From contig NC_051098.1 in the NCBI RefSeq assembly GCF_901709675.1, positions 5,158,000 through 5,221,999 on the forward strand: a DNA stretch of 64,000 nt. Direction: 5' to 3'. The translations under genes were made by a program, and so were the position numbers. The first letter of the stretch is position 1, and every line of letters begins with the position of its first letter. The notes beneath the pieces are model-generated. The model saw only the letters and a list, made by a program, of their open reading frames with translations, was not told the origin of the DNA and made no database searches. Origin of the DNA: Syngnathus acus (lineage: Eukaryota; Chordata; Actinopteri; Syngnathiformes; Syngnathidae). Shown here piece after piece: positions 23,801 to 36,339 of this stretch.

Positions 23801-25860
23801 AGAGAAGATATGCAGGCGTACTCAGCAACATGGCAAAGCTCAGATGCGCAGCATTGGCAAACGCGCAGCACAAAACCCCCAGCTGTTTTAGCAACTTAGC
23901 ATGGAGGCTCGCTGGCTGTGTTTGATCATCATGCCTTGAGGCCAGAGCTCATGAGTTCATCCCAAATGAAGTCCCACTAATAGAGTCGAAGCCAAACTAA
24001 ATTCTGAGGAAGATTTCAGGTTAAGCCGACAACATGTGGAGCTCATTGTGAATGCCAGTGAGCAGTCATTCAATAAAATAGCGCTGATCCTTTTCGGAGT
24101 CAACGGAGGATTTGAGATTGAAGTGTTGACGAGCATGGATGTATGAACCTCGCAGGTCAAGGCATCACTGTAAACAAATCCTCATCGAGTTGCATATTTG
24201 TGGCAATATTCTGCTGATTTACTGGAAATGTCAGTAACAAGCTCACTTTGGGTTTGAATAGTGATTGTTGAATAGAGCATCTTGTCATTAGAAGAAGCTT
24301 GACTGGACACGCAGTGAAACAAAGGCAGTTGTCGTTAGACACTCCCACTTATCAGACGTTCAGCACAGGCGTGTTTGTGTTTGCAGTCACACACACCCAC
24401 GTAGAGGTTTATTAGGCACAATTGGGTGCCCCTTTTGTTTTCGTTCATTCACTCCGCAACACCTTAGTCCATGCGCATAACTCGTCGTCCATTGATATCA
24501 TCTGTAATTGGTAGGCACTATATTGGATGGGTATGACCTCAGGGTTATCTTAGCTGCTTGGCCGGTATTAATGAGCTATGTTCCCACTCTTTTGACATGC
24601 ACATTATAACTCATGCGGACCACATTAATGCCATTTTTTGAAAGGTGCTTTATTGGTATTCCTTTTATGACTGGTGTCTTGTTTTTGTAGTTTTTATTGT
24701 TGCATAATTAGGATGTCATAACAACGCTGCAGTAAGGAAAATGTTTTGTCTAGCTGTGAAGAAGCAAGAAGCCTAAATTGATTAATATGCATTTTCCATT
24801 CCACAGAAGTGCATACATGGGAGCATACACAATATAGGATACTAGATCACAATCTGTGTCATATTTCTCTAAAATAACCCGAATTTGTATTTACACCACA
24901 CCAGGCATTCATGGCTTGATGTTTTTTTATTTTTATTTGTGTCACTGCTATGCATATTCATGTTGCGATTTAAGATTTTGCACAATGTTCATTTTCTTGA
25001 GTTGTCTGCTCACATCTTGTGCTTTTTCATTGTGTGGATTTTGAATTCACTGCTTTGATTGAATGTTCTCAGCCCACACGCACGCACACCAAAACAGACA
25101 CAAGCAAACAGACAAAACAACCAGGACAGAGACTTTCAAAATCTTTCATTGTGGTTTTTCTGCTAACTCCACCTTACAAGACCAAATAAGTTTGTTTCAT
25201 TGGATTACACTGTGATTATATCTATTATAATTGCATTTTTTGACTACTTCGGGAAAACAGGTCAAGTGTATATTTCATTAGGTGCAATGAAACCGTAAAA
25301 TGGAGCCATTGCGATCGACTATGTTGATCTCGTGTCATACAAGTCAAGAATGGGCAGCAGCTCTGAAGAAGTGAGTGTCACCGTCTTAAAGACAGTTTCA
25401 ATGCACTTGGGAAAAGGTCCATCATTCTTGTTTAATCCCCCATTTAAGCAAAATCCAACAGATGAGCCTCATGTGTAACTCCCCAGATCTGCCTCGAAAG
25501 TCGAGGGAAATGTTACACATTTACGTATATTTTAGGGTGGTTTTTTTTTGTTTTTACATTTGTTAGCTATCATTGAGCAATCATTGATGGTTTAAAGGAT
25601 ACTGCAGACATTAAAATAGTGTTGAGGACAATTTTGTTAAAATCCATTCTTTCCGTTTTTGTGCTGTTGAAGACACAACGGTGACCACCGCACTCGCACT
25701 CTCACTCACGCTCGATACACAACCGCTTGCTTTTTTTCCCTGTTTTCTTTGCCTTGCATTTTAGTCCCCCCCCCTTCTCTTGTGTTTGTTGTAATCATGG
25801 ACTCTCACTGTTTTAATTTCAGATTTGCATATCCACTTCCACTCCTTCCTCATTTGCATA
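20869..25860. other. fam168a intron 1
   Basis: About 5 kb, AT-rich, ending near the candidate upstream coding exon. Short ORFs inside show no recognisable domain, and no RNA gene or transposon with definable ends was seen. Confidence 0.6.
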
Positions 25861-25869
25861 CAGCAAGAA

Positions 25870-25931
25870 ATGGCGAGCGGGCATCCCACAGACAAATTCA
25901 GTTTCATGTATCAACCAGACACGCACAAGAG
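25870..25931 (+). CDS. fam168a: Candidate upstream coding exon of fam168a (N-terminal extension)
   Basis: After a possible acceptor (TTTGCATACAG at 25863) an ATG opens MASGHPTDKFSFMYQPDTHK and the exon closes with AG before a donor, GTACGC, at 25932. If it is spliced to the acceptor at 26311-26312 (AAAAACAG, then GTTGTCTTCAGCC), the frame runs without a stop into the fam168a start: [11 protein letters not shown]. It would add about 25 residues. The known protein starts at MNPVYSP, so this exon may instead be untranslated or spurious. The fit of phase 2 to phase 2 is direct observation; use of the exon is inference. Confidence 0.35.
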
Positions 25932-26325
25932 GTACGCGGCACACATCTACACGCTCGCACACACGAACACAAACTTGCCCGTGCCGATGTTTTCTTTGAG
26001 GGGGGTAAGTGTAACGTCTGTCTTTGCCGCCACACAGCCATTAGCATAGCCAGCGGGCCTCATTCTTTCTCTTTAGTACTCAGCATTTCTTTGCGTTTTG
26101 CTCAGCTTACTTTCATGTCTGATCATTTATGAGGGATTTCGATGAAAGAACACTGGCAAAATCCTTTGGTTGGATGTTTGGCTAGATAAGAATGTTGGTT
26201 TGGGATTTGTTTGTGCGTATATTGCAAAAATGTCTTTTTTCTATTTTTACTCTAACCTTATCTTTCCTTATGTCACGTTTTTCTCTGTTTCACATCGTTT
26301 AAGCAAAAACAGGTTGTCTTCAGCC

Positions 26326-29300
26326 ATGAATCCAGTCTACAGCCCTGTTCAACCTGGAACCCCCTATGGGAACCCCAAGAACATGGCCTTTGCAAGTAAG
26401 ACAATTCAAACATTTGCTGGTACAGTATCTTGTTCAACATCACTTGCCCTGAAAAAAAAATGACAATGGACACTAATCCCTTCCAAGGAACTAGTTATTC
26501 GCCACAATGAGATCTTGCTTTTCTTGGCTCCTTTACTCTTCCTCCAGTAACCACTTGTCTCCTTTACTCTTCCTCCAGTAACCACCTATGAACAGTAAAT
26601 TCATAAAACACAACTAGCTTTGAAATCAGAAGCCAGTAAAAACTATTTCTATTTTATTTTAAATGTGGGATCGACTCAAAGTACATTCATGTATTTTAAA
26701 TATTCATAGTATCACCTATGTAATTTTCTTGGTTTGCACATTAGACTTTTTTTTTTTTTTTTACTTTTTAATGAATTCATATTTGACTCCACCGATATCT
26801 GTCACTACATTATTGTATAATTAACCAAAAAAATGCCACATCGTATTGAATAAATCAACACTGAAATAAAAACAAGCAGGATGTTGATATTTTGTCACTC
26901 CAAACTAAAGTAGATGGACTAAAAATATTCATATCGTTCAGAATTTTTCAGGCAGCACATTTGTTGTTTTGGCTGAGATGCAAATGTTCCTGATGAAAAT
27001 AAAATGCTCCTGAAAAAATTAAAATGTTCGACAAAAAAAAAAATCCACAATGTTCCTGAGAGGTGATGATAGCATCTATGATTTGTTCTGTACCAGAAAT
27101 TACGTCTGCTACTTTCCTTCACTTGTATGTGGGAGGCATTTGTATTGCATGTTTTTAAACCCTCATGCGCATTTCCCCGTGTATTGCAAATATGTCTGAA
27201 TTGTCCCCTCCTACGTCTTCCTGTCAAGTGTGTCTTATTTACGCGGTCGGTGCATATTGGCTGCCTGTCGGACAGGATTTCTAATTCAGACGTTTTTTTT
27301 AATGAGCGCCATCTGTGCGCATCTCTCTAATCCAAACACTTCCCATATGTGTGTTTGTGTGTCATTTCCCTGCTTGTTTTAATCTCTGTCTCTCCCTGTT
27401 ATGTCCAGCAGGCTATCCAGGAGGGTATCCCACCGCGGCACCCACATATACACCAAACCTATATCAAACAGGAAGCCCCGGGTATCCACCTGGTGAGTCC
27501 AGTCTGTCTGACACATTGACAAAAGGCTATTTTTTTTCGGTTGACACGTTCCTACAAACTCCACAAAGATGGCTGAGATCACATGCTGAAATACTTGAAG
27601 GTAGAACCATGAATTATTCAGACTGCCCAAAAGCTTTAAACAGCATTTTCCCTTGAAATTAATCCAAGTTAGTCCAGTTAGAACTACTCTCTAATTAGCT
27701 AAATGCTATGAGCACTGGAGTCTCCTGTGGGTGCCACAAAATCACCAGCAGCATTAAATTGAAAAACTGGTTACTACTATTACTCTTAAAATGTAAAAGC
27801 TAAAATCGATTCAAATATTTAATGATGTCCATGATAGAAAGTTGCCAGGTGTTTTCTCGCAACACTCACGCCATTGAATAAATGTAAAATTTGTATGCAT
27901 GGAAAAAAAAAAGAATGTGCTCTGGTAATGATTTCCGTCAGTAACGACTGGTAATATATATATTTGTCACAACAGTAAAATAAATGAACACATCGTTACC
28001 ATGCGTGCATCACAGTATAGTTAAAATATATGCTCTTTTTAGAAGCACGCGCACACAGAAAGTGAGAGCAAGAAGAGCTCCTGCATCTCTTTGTTCCCTT
28101 GTCCTTGTGCAAGGGAAGCTTGCTTTCATAAGCAGTGCAGCACTAGCTAGCAACGTGTTTGACCTTCAGGCTCCTCCGAGTGGCCATTCTGCGGTACTAC
28201 ATCCAACAATGTACACTCTCCAGACTGTCGTACAGCATACAACATGGTCGTAAGCTATTATTACTCATGCCCAATGTCTTGCCTCATTGCCACGGTGTTA
28301 AATGTATCACTTCTGTGCTATCTTCAAATGTGTTTTTAAGTGCCGTCAACGACGTTTTCATAACCAAAAAATAAAAGAGAAAACAGCAGCAGTGCACCAT
28401 CTGCAGGTTTCTTAATAAAATGCACCTCCTTTCATAATTTTCTTGAATTGAGATTCACGCTATATACATTTTACGCTTGCCTTAATTAAAGATGGGACTC
28501 CAGATTAACCTTTTTTGTTAACTAGGAGCACAGCGGCCCCTAACCTCAAAATGTTGGTACCCCCGCTGTAATCGTAAAGTAAAATATTCACCTTTCCACT
28601 CCTCTTTACCACGTTACTGATAAATGGACTTGAAGTGTGGAGCAGAAGTGTGTCAGCAAAAAGAAATATTATCCAGTAATGAAAATGAACATATTCATTG
28701 GTCACACATGTGCAAGTTGATGAATAACTTTGGGGCAAAATGCCACCATCCAGGGGCAGTTTGGAGCATTTTAAGATGAGTGGATTCATATACATGCACA
28801 TTTCTATTGTCCACACCACCTGCATAAGATATTTACACAGTTTTTCATAGTGCTTCTTTCACATCGCCTTTTCTAAAGTGCTTTGTTAACAGCGGCAGCT
28901 AGTGTGAAAGCACTATATAAATAAAGATGTATTCCCTTGCACTGTATGTTTTAGTTGTCAGGGGAAGTCATTGATTTTACAATATAGAAGAGCTGACCAT
29001 GTCAGCACTTGTTTTTTTATCTTTGCTCATCTAGTCTGACAATGTGGACTCAAATTGAATTTACGTTAATGCTCTTTTTTTCTTTCTTCCCAGGATACAC
29101 TGCAGCGGGCACTCCATACAAAGTGCCACCTACCCAGTCAAATGGCGCTCCTCCTCCCTATACCCCAACCCCGACACCATACCCGACAGCTATGTACCCC
29201 ATCCGCAGTGCCTATCCACAGCAGAACCTGTACACACAGGTAAGGGGCCTTCAGAAGAACACATGAAATACTTGAGCCAGGGTATTTCTTCTGCAAATGA

Positions 29301-29854
29301 TGAACATCTTCCTCTCCAGGGTGCATATTATACCCAACCGGTGTATGCAGCTCAGCCACATGTGATACATCACACCACCGTGGTGCAACCAAACAGCATC
29401 CCCTCCACAGCCCTCTACCCGGCCCCCGTCCCTGTACCCACTCCTCGTAACAACGGCATGGCTGCCATGGGGATGGTAGCCGGGACGACCATGGCTATGA
29501 GTGCAGGTAGGACCACGCTTGAGACGCATGGACCAGTAATACTAAGTCCTGAATTTTTTTTTCCTCGTCACTTTGGCATCTGCAAGTAAAAGTGGGGCGT
29601 TAGAGTACCACAGATTTGTTGTTTACTTAATGAGACATGAATCTGAGGCAGGTGTCAAACTAGCACAGTCCTTCATGACCCATACTGCCAAATGTCAAGA
29701 GCCATTTTGCGCTTCTTAACTTCTTCATTATCTTTCCAAAGGGACACTGCTGACAACGCCCCAGCATGGCCCTATTGGAGGACACCCCGTTACTGTGCCC
29801 ACTTACAGGCCCCAGGGCACACCTGGCTACAGCTACGTTCCACCTCACTGGTAG
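26326..29854 (+). CDS. fam168a: FAM168A (TCRP1), proline/tyrosine-rich protein
   Basis: FAM168 family protein; FAM168A has been linked to cisplatin/radiation resistance and its paralogue FAM168B to neurite outgrowth control. The molecular role is unclear. Coding exons: 26326-26395, 27409-27492, 29094-29239, 29320-29506 and 29742-29854, 600 nt, 199 residues. The sequence starts [20 protein letters not shown] and includes [77 protein letters not shown] and the end [12 protein letters not shown]. It matches FAM168A better than FAM168B (VQPG and NPKN near the start). It lacks the extra middle segment of the longer human isoform. The exon 3 acceptor is a CAGCAG tandem: the first AG gives A-T-G-Y-P as in human, the second A-S-Y-P. 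A probable intron follows the stop. Confidence 0.95.
26528..26589 (+). repeat. 31-bp tandem duplication in fam168a intron
   Basis: CTCCTTTACTCTTCCTCCAG followed by TAACCAC occurs twice in a row with a period of 31 bp. Each unit is a pyrimidine tract plus CAG, so the duplication also doubles an acceptor-like site. Confidence 0.8.
28860..28936 (+). repeat. Dispersed teleost repeat tail
   Basis: AAAGTGCTTTGTTAACAG and AAAGCACTATATAAATAAAG look like the 3' end of a common fish repeat, similar to the piece at 6040-6170. The boundaries are unclear. Confidence 0.4.
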
Positions 29855-32800
29855 AGCCCACCAGTTTATGTAAGCGAGCCGCATCCACTCTTCCATCTCT
29901 TCTCTGGCCAGTCTCATTAACTTTCCATATGCAATTCTTCTGTGGCTACCCTTGTGTCTCCTTGACAACCAAGCTGCATAACATTTCTTCTCCCCACATT
30001 CATCCGAGTTTTAATGTGCTGATAGTACATGCGTCACCAACTTGTTTCGCTGTTCTTATTTTCCTCCAGATCTGGAGTCCGCCATCATATGCAACTGCTC
30101 AAATCTGACCCAGACTCCCGGTAACCATGGGAACTCGCCACCGTGTCTGCAGAACAAATCTAAAGTGCAACAGCCACTTTAATATCATTCTCTAACATTT
30201 TTACAAAAGCTGCTTTTATTTTATTTCGTTTCATTTTTTAAAATCTGCTCATTTGCCAACCAGTCATTGCTGTGTTTTGACCTTTTTTTTTAATTTTTTT
30301 TTTATAATTATTTTCAGGGTTTCTTTCCCCCTTACTTCCTTTGTCATTGCAACTCCAGAAGGACGCAGACCAATCACAAGTGTTGTTCCTGTGTGTTTAT
30401 GTGTGTGTTTGGGTGGTGGGGGTGTATGTGGGTGTATGTGGTCCTGCCGGCTGCTGCTCAGTTGGCTGGAAATTTTAGCGCACTTATTCCTCAATATCAT
30501 TTCCTTCACTCTTTGCAAATACTCGACCTATTGACTTATGCTGCCAAATTTCCTCAAAACTAGATATCAGCACAGGGTTTAAATACCCAATTTTTCATTT
30601 GGTTTCATCCAGGTTTTTAAATTGTTTGATATTCTTTTGCCTTTTCCATTCAATTTCACCTTGTTTTGAGTTCCTTTTATGTTTCCACCAGCACTTCCTT
30701 TTCACCATTTTCCTCATCAGCGTTGGTTCACTTTCAGTCCAACTTCACTTGTCTTCCAACACCTCACTATCTGTCTGTCTGTCTGTCTTGTCTGTCAGTC
30801 TGTCTCCATGTGAATTGTATACCGCTTTCAGCAGCATACAAACATCATTTGTTTGTGTGCGCTTAAAAACCGTCACCTACTTCATGCCACATACTATGCA
30901 GGCTAGTATGTTGTGACATGAATAGCGCTAAAGAGCATTTCTTGGTCACATTTTGTGATTGATGTTGAACTTTTCTGTCGGCCAATACGCTCAGCGAAGG
31001 TTAAAATATGAAGTGAGAACAGTGCGGGTGGTCGTGCATACAGTCACTTACGCAGGCTCCTGTGTTTGGGGGGAAAAACATAAATGCCTTTTGGCACTTA
31101 AGTGTACAGTACTCCGAGTTATGCTACTGATCAACACAAGAAAATCCAAGGCGGGCGAAGGGAGTTTAAAAGGATTGTGTTGGCTGGTGGCCATTCACAG
31201 TGCAAGACATTTTGGGTTTGTGAAATCTTACCTGCAAAGGACTGCATAATCGTCTACACGAGGACCAATAACCAAACATTCAGCAAGCGCAGAACCGTAC
31301 GCATTTTAAACAACAGCTGAAAGTGACTACAGAGTGCGAGTGCAAAACAGATTTCAAAAGAACTTCTTGTAATCTTAATTCATTTTAAAGTTAAAGTAAC
31401 AGACATGCCTCTGTTTTTTAAGTACTTGATAAGATAAAAGATACTTAAATTCACTGGAGCCAATACTAAACCCTGCAAGATCATCTAACTAGCAAAAATA
31501 TCTAAACCCAAAGTGGTTCATTGTGTGAAAGCGCAAATGTGGCCGAGGTAGGATTATTGTACTCAAAGAATGCTGTAATCTGACTTTTAAAGAGTAATAA
31601 ATCGTTGCTGTTTTGTGACGAGCGCATACATAATCCGCACAAAAAATAATCCCACTTGATTGAAACAAAAAAGGATTTAATAAAATAAACAGTGCATGCT
31701 TCTATTTGACTGTGACAATTAGATTTTTGTCAATCCATTTTTTTGGTTATTGGTTCTCAATTTGAGGAAAGGCTGGTGGAATGTGTAAAATTTAGGTGCG
31801 TGGCATTTTCAGGATTCACAAAAAAAAACGAAATAGCTCAAAACGTTAAGAGCATTTACCACAAAGGTTAGTAGATGAGGTGGCCTGATATTGCAATAAA
31901 AAAGAGGGAATGCCTCATTAAATGATTCTTTTATCAGCTTTTTGAATTTTTTAAGAAAAAACAACGCTTGTAGTCTTTTAAAAAGAAGTTTGCAGGCTCT
32001 ATATGCAGCCTTAATATTGACCATTAACAAAAAGAGAAACATATCAACAATTTGGCTTTTGAATAACTTTGTGAAGAACAGTTGCACAACATTAGATAAA
32101 CCAAATAAAATAATTACTAGTCATATATTTAATGCTAAGTAACAGGTACCTTTAGGCTTTGTATTGCAAGAGTGTGAGAGAGGCTCTCTTGTAATTAAAA
32201 TAAGACACAGTTGAGTGTTTGAGTTATTCTTAGTCCCACCAATGTTTCTACACTAGAGCATTAACTCAAGAAATATTGCATAAAGTTGCTATCAGACAAA
32301 AAAAAAAAAATCCGTTTGTTTTTTAATTGGCCCTTCTTGCAACACAAGTAATTTTATATTTTTGAAGGATTTATTTAATGTGACAGTATTTCTTCACTTG
32401 TTCACTCTGGTCAATTCCGCGCAATAGGTATGCATAATATTCAGGTGTTTAACTATAGCATTGGATGTTTTTAAAAAAAAAAAAAAAAAAAAATGCAGTA
32501 TATTTATACAGCAAGTGGTACAGTAATGCATTTCTAGCTAAGCATGGTTGCAAGCGTGTGGCAGCTATTGTTTGTGCTTTTGATATTTTATTTGAGCTCC
32601 ATCTCCTTTTCAGTCTATTTGCCCTCGACAGTATCCGACTGAGGGGAGGGAGACGTCACTGTGTGTCAAGGCGAGGGTTCACGCAACCGCTACATGACGT
32701 ATTGATCAAAACCTCCCAAGTCGCTTATTTTTATTTTCATGCGTGTCGAGGGTGATTGACACATAGTCGGTTTGACGGGCCAGTGGCTCTGTCCTGAAGC

Positions 32801-35340
32801 CTCCGCGTCCTTTGTGCCATATGTCACTGTTGTTCGGTAACTTTATGTTTTTTCCTAAGTAACTGGTGAATTCTTGTTAAGTCTTGCTTCTTGTGAATCT
32901 TGTTTTTTTATGACTGTCCTCTTTTCTCACATTGTTGTTGATGCATATTGCCTGTCCAAATTTTAACTTGTCTTGCTGGTTTCTTGCCGTCTGTCCTACT
33001 TTTTTTTTTTTTTTTTTTTTTTTTAAGCCATGCCACAGCTCACTTGTGTGGCCATTTTGTCACCCCCTCTAATATAATTTAACATGACAGGGAATCCAAA
33101 AGTTGCCACAGCCCTCCCGTGACCAAGCTTTCCTTTAATTTGAACCCTGGCCTCTCAAATTGTCACAATGAAATGCTCATGGGGCCACATTGAGAAGAAT
33201 AAAAACCTGCGCAAATAGTCTTAATTATTGTGATGAAAAATATACACAGATATTACAAAAAGTTAAGTTGTACTTTTACCACAATAGTCATGAGGAGAAA
33301 AAAAAAAGCTGTATATTTTGTGATGTGTGGCACTCGTACTTTGTACTCAATTCACCATGTTTTGGTATTTTTTAATAAATCCACCACAGAGCAAATGAAG
33401 ACAGCAGACGTCACCAGTGATGATGTTAATAAGTGATGAACAGTAGTTAGATGATTGGCCATGTTGCCATTATATATATATTAAAAAAAAGGTTTAAGAC
33501 AAAAATTTGTTGTGGTGCTTACACATTGCCTCTTTTGATGTGGAAGCCAGCGAGGCAGAACAGCTTTGCTGTTTTAGATCATTACCCAAAACAATTAGCT
33601 CAAAGCAGTTGTTTTCCATGGTTATGCTTCCTTATTAGATTCCATTCCTTGCCTCTCCTTGATTTCAATTTGCACTTAAATGAAAAATGGACAGTTAAAC
33701 ACTTAGATGTGTTTAGAGGAAATACCGTTGTACTTCCTTTCTTTATTCTGTCTTGAGCGTTATATGAGAAAAAAAAAAAAAAAAGTTTACTCGGCTCTTT
33801 TCCCTGACGTTGATTTTTTTTTTCCACTTTGATGACAGTGAAAGTGCGACCAAACCATTCAGCAAACCTCTGTCTTTCCAGTTTCACCACTTATTCCTTC
33901 TTTGTTTTGCCTTGCGGTTGCTAAGTCTTATTTTAGTCTTGAATACAAATCAAAACACTACTATCACAGTGAGCAGTACCTCGGATGTTCTGCTGCAGCA
34001 TTTTAATTTCAACTTGTCAGCGATAACTCTCCGTTCAATTTGACACAAAATGTGATGCAAAAAGTGGACATTCCTTGTCTTCCCAAAAAAAATAAGAAAG
34101 AGAGCATACTTGCATCCATCCCTCCCGGATCAAGTATTAGGAACAATCCAACTTTTGGAAGTTTTTGTTTGGTACCCAGTTTGCACATGCTATGGTATTT
34201 ACCGTAAGGTTGTGTTCGGAAATTAAAACCCAACAACGGCTGTTAAGCGTTGAGAGAAGTGACTTGTTTGTTAGCTATTTGGTCCAGAGTGAAGGACCTG
34301 CGTCAGGCTTGTGATATGAAGTGTAAATCTGTTTTTTTTTTTTTTTGTTTTTTTATGTTGGGTTATTTCTTTGTAAGATCAGTTAGTGATCTTAGTACTA
34401 TAACTAAGCCAAGTTTGTAATTGTATATTTACTGTAAAATGTAGAACATTGAATAACTATTAAAATTTTCCTATAAAAGGAAGAATGTCTCATGATTTAT
34501 TTGTTATTCACATAATTGTAATTACTGCATCTATACATAGAGAAAATTCAAATAAATGGCATTCCCAATACATGTTTAAATTGTGCAACTTGGTTTTTCC
34601 CCCTACTTCTGAGGAAATAATGAGATTCAGACATACTGATGAAAGTCTTTCACTTCTCTTTAGTCTGATCTCAGTCATCTGACTGGCTTTTGCAACATAA
34701 ACTATCACTCTCACAACTGCTGACTAATAGATTTTTTCCCCCCCAGAAGGACTGTGCATTATCAATAGCCAATTTGGCATTTGCAGAATTTTTACTTTAC
34801 CAGCGAGTTGCAGGGCACATTCGTATATAGACGAACAACCTGTCGCACCCCTCGGCACGTCATCGAGTGGGAATTGACACCACATTTCATGCGAGTCAGC
34901 GACTCACTTTAGGAAACATTTGTATTAAATGAGTTTTTTCATGGTTTTTCTGTATTCATTGTAATATAACGTAATGCAATATTTTTCAGCATATGAGCAG
35001 GTTTGCGTGGGGTGGGCGGCCAGCTTCACGCAGGTGAGTTACCTGTTCATTTGGAGCAGATGGGGGGCCGGGTGAACTCTGGATGACCCCTAAAATAATC
35101 TTTCATAACTAAAAAACCGTTGCAGCACAAACAAAATTTTTTACGGCACAAACCAGCACAAACGAAGCACAAACGAAACAAACTATTTTCCTTAAATTTT
35201 GCGTGGGTTGGGGGGCCAGCTTCACGCACGTCAGTTACTGTTGTCAATGTACAGTTCTATATTTTTTGCTTGAAAAAACTGTTTGTTCTTAAAAAGCGAA
35301 TATCAACTCCAAAAAATGACAAAATACCACCAAAAAAAAA
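29855..35340 (+). other. fam168a 3'UTR (with probable intron) and 3' flank
   Basis: Fifteen nt after the stop codon a donor (TTTAT, then GTAAGC, at 29870) pairs with a good acceptor (TTATTTTCCTCCAG at 30069). Together they define a 200-nt intron inside the 3'UTR. The rest is AT-rich with long A and T runs (32472-32493, 33000-33024) and scattered AATAAA/ATAAAT signals. Fam168 genes have multi-kilobase 3'UTRs, so much of this may be transcribed. No other gene was recognised. Confidence 0.5.
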
Positions 35341-35347
35341 AAAAGAT

Positions 35348-35420
35348 TGGAGGATGCGGGCATCGATCCCGCTACCTCTCGCATGCTAAGCGAGCGCTCT
35401 ACCATTTGAGCTAATCCCCC
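35348..35420 (-). tRNA. tRNA-Ala (AGC), copy 1
   Basis: A 73-nt cloverleaf. The acceptor stem GGGGGAT/ATCCTCC carries the alanine identity pair G3-U70, the anticodon stem CTCGC/GCGAG has loop TTAGCAT (anticodon AGC), and the T stem is GCGGG/CCCGC. Followed by a T12 Pol III terminator. Confidence 0.96.
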
Positions 35421-35567
35421 GTACTGAAACGGGAACATAGACACTTGACAACGTAAGCTATTTCACTCCAAGACCCAAAGTGAATACCACTAAGAAGTGA
35501 ATACCACTAAGAAGTGAATAATACAGCTCTAAAAAGTGTATGTCACCAACCAAAATTTTAAAAACTT

Positions 35568-35640
35568 TGGAGGATGCGGGCATCGATCCCGCTACCTCTC
35601 GCATGCTAAGCGAGCGCTCTACCATTTGAGCTAATCCCCC
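35568..35640 (-). tRNA. tRNA-Ala (AGC), copy 2
   Basis: Identical in its 73 nt to copy 1, with G3-U70 and anticodon AGC. A TTTTT run lies just past its 3' end as the terminator. Confidence 0.96.
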
Positions 35641-35675
35641 GCGCTGACTACGCCCAGCAATATCACTATAAGAAA

Positions 35676-35815
35676 GTTAAAGTCCCAATGCGTCACTGGT
35701 GAAATTTGTCCCCTGCATTTAACCCATCCCCGTGTGATTTTGATCCATCCCCTGGGGGAGAGGGGAGCAGTGAGCAGCAGCGGTGCCGCGCTCGGGGATC
35801 ATTTGGTGATCTCAG
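35676..35815 (+). repeat. Dispersed teleost repeat inserted in the tRNA array
   Basis: AAGTCCCAATGCGTCACTGG, TGAAATTTGTCCCCTGCATT, CCCTGGGGGAGAGGGGAGCA and GTGAGCAGCAGCGGTGCCGC follow the order of a very abundant fish repeat. It lies between tRNA copies 2 and 3, where it accounts for the widest spacer. The ends are approximate. Confidence 0.65.
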
Positions 35816-35845
35816 AGAAAATAATAATGCTCTAAACAAAAACTC

Positions 35846-35918
35846 TGGAGGATGCGGGCATCGATCACGCTACCTCTCGCATGCTAAGCGAGCGCTCTAC
35901 CATTTGAGCTAATCCCCC
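35846..35918 (-). tRNA. tRNA-Ala (AGC), copy 3, T-stem mutant
   Basis: Same as copy 1 except for one base in the T arm: GCGTG in place of GCGGG opposite CCCGC. This creates a U-C mismatch at pair 52-62 and alters the first base of the internal B-box promoter. A T5 terminator follows. It may be a weak gene or a pseudogene. Confidence 0.85.
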
Positions 35919-35985
35919 GTGCCGTCAAGTGCCCGTAGAATCACTCTAAGAAGGTAATAAGCACGCTCTACAAAAAAAAATGGTT

Positions 35986-36058
35986 TGGAGGATGCGGGCA
36001 TCGATCCCGCTACCTCTCGCATGCTAAGCGAGCGCTCTACCATTTGAGCTAATCCCCC
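35986..36058 (-). tRNA. tRNA-Ala (AGC), copy 4
   Basis: Identical to copy 1. Terminator T9 on the minus strand. Confidence 0.96.
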
Positions 36059-36162
36059 ATGATGACACGAACTTTGAGCCAGTCAACAAGTTGAATAATA
36101 CCACTCCAAAACCGAAGTATACCACCAAAAAGTGTATATCACCACCCAAAAATTAAAAATCT

Positions 36163-36235
36163 TGGAGGATGCGGGCATCGATCCCGCTACCTCTCGCATG
36201 CTAAGCGAGCGCTCTACCATTTGAGCTAATCCCCC
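36163..36235 (-). tRNA. tRNA-Ala (AGC), copy 5
   Basis: Identical to copy 1. It is part of a 177-bp unit that is repeated almost perfectly as the next unit (copy 6). Confidence 0.96.
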
Positions 36236-36339
36236 ATGATGACATGAACTTTGAGCCAGTCAACAAGTTGAATAATACCACTCCAAAACCGAAGTATACC
36301 ACCAAAAAGTGTATATCACCACCCAAAAATTAAAAATCT

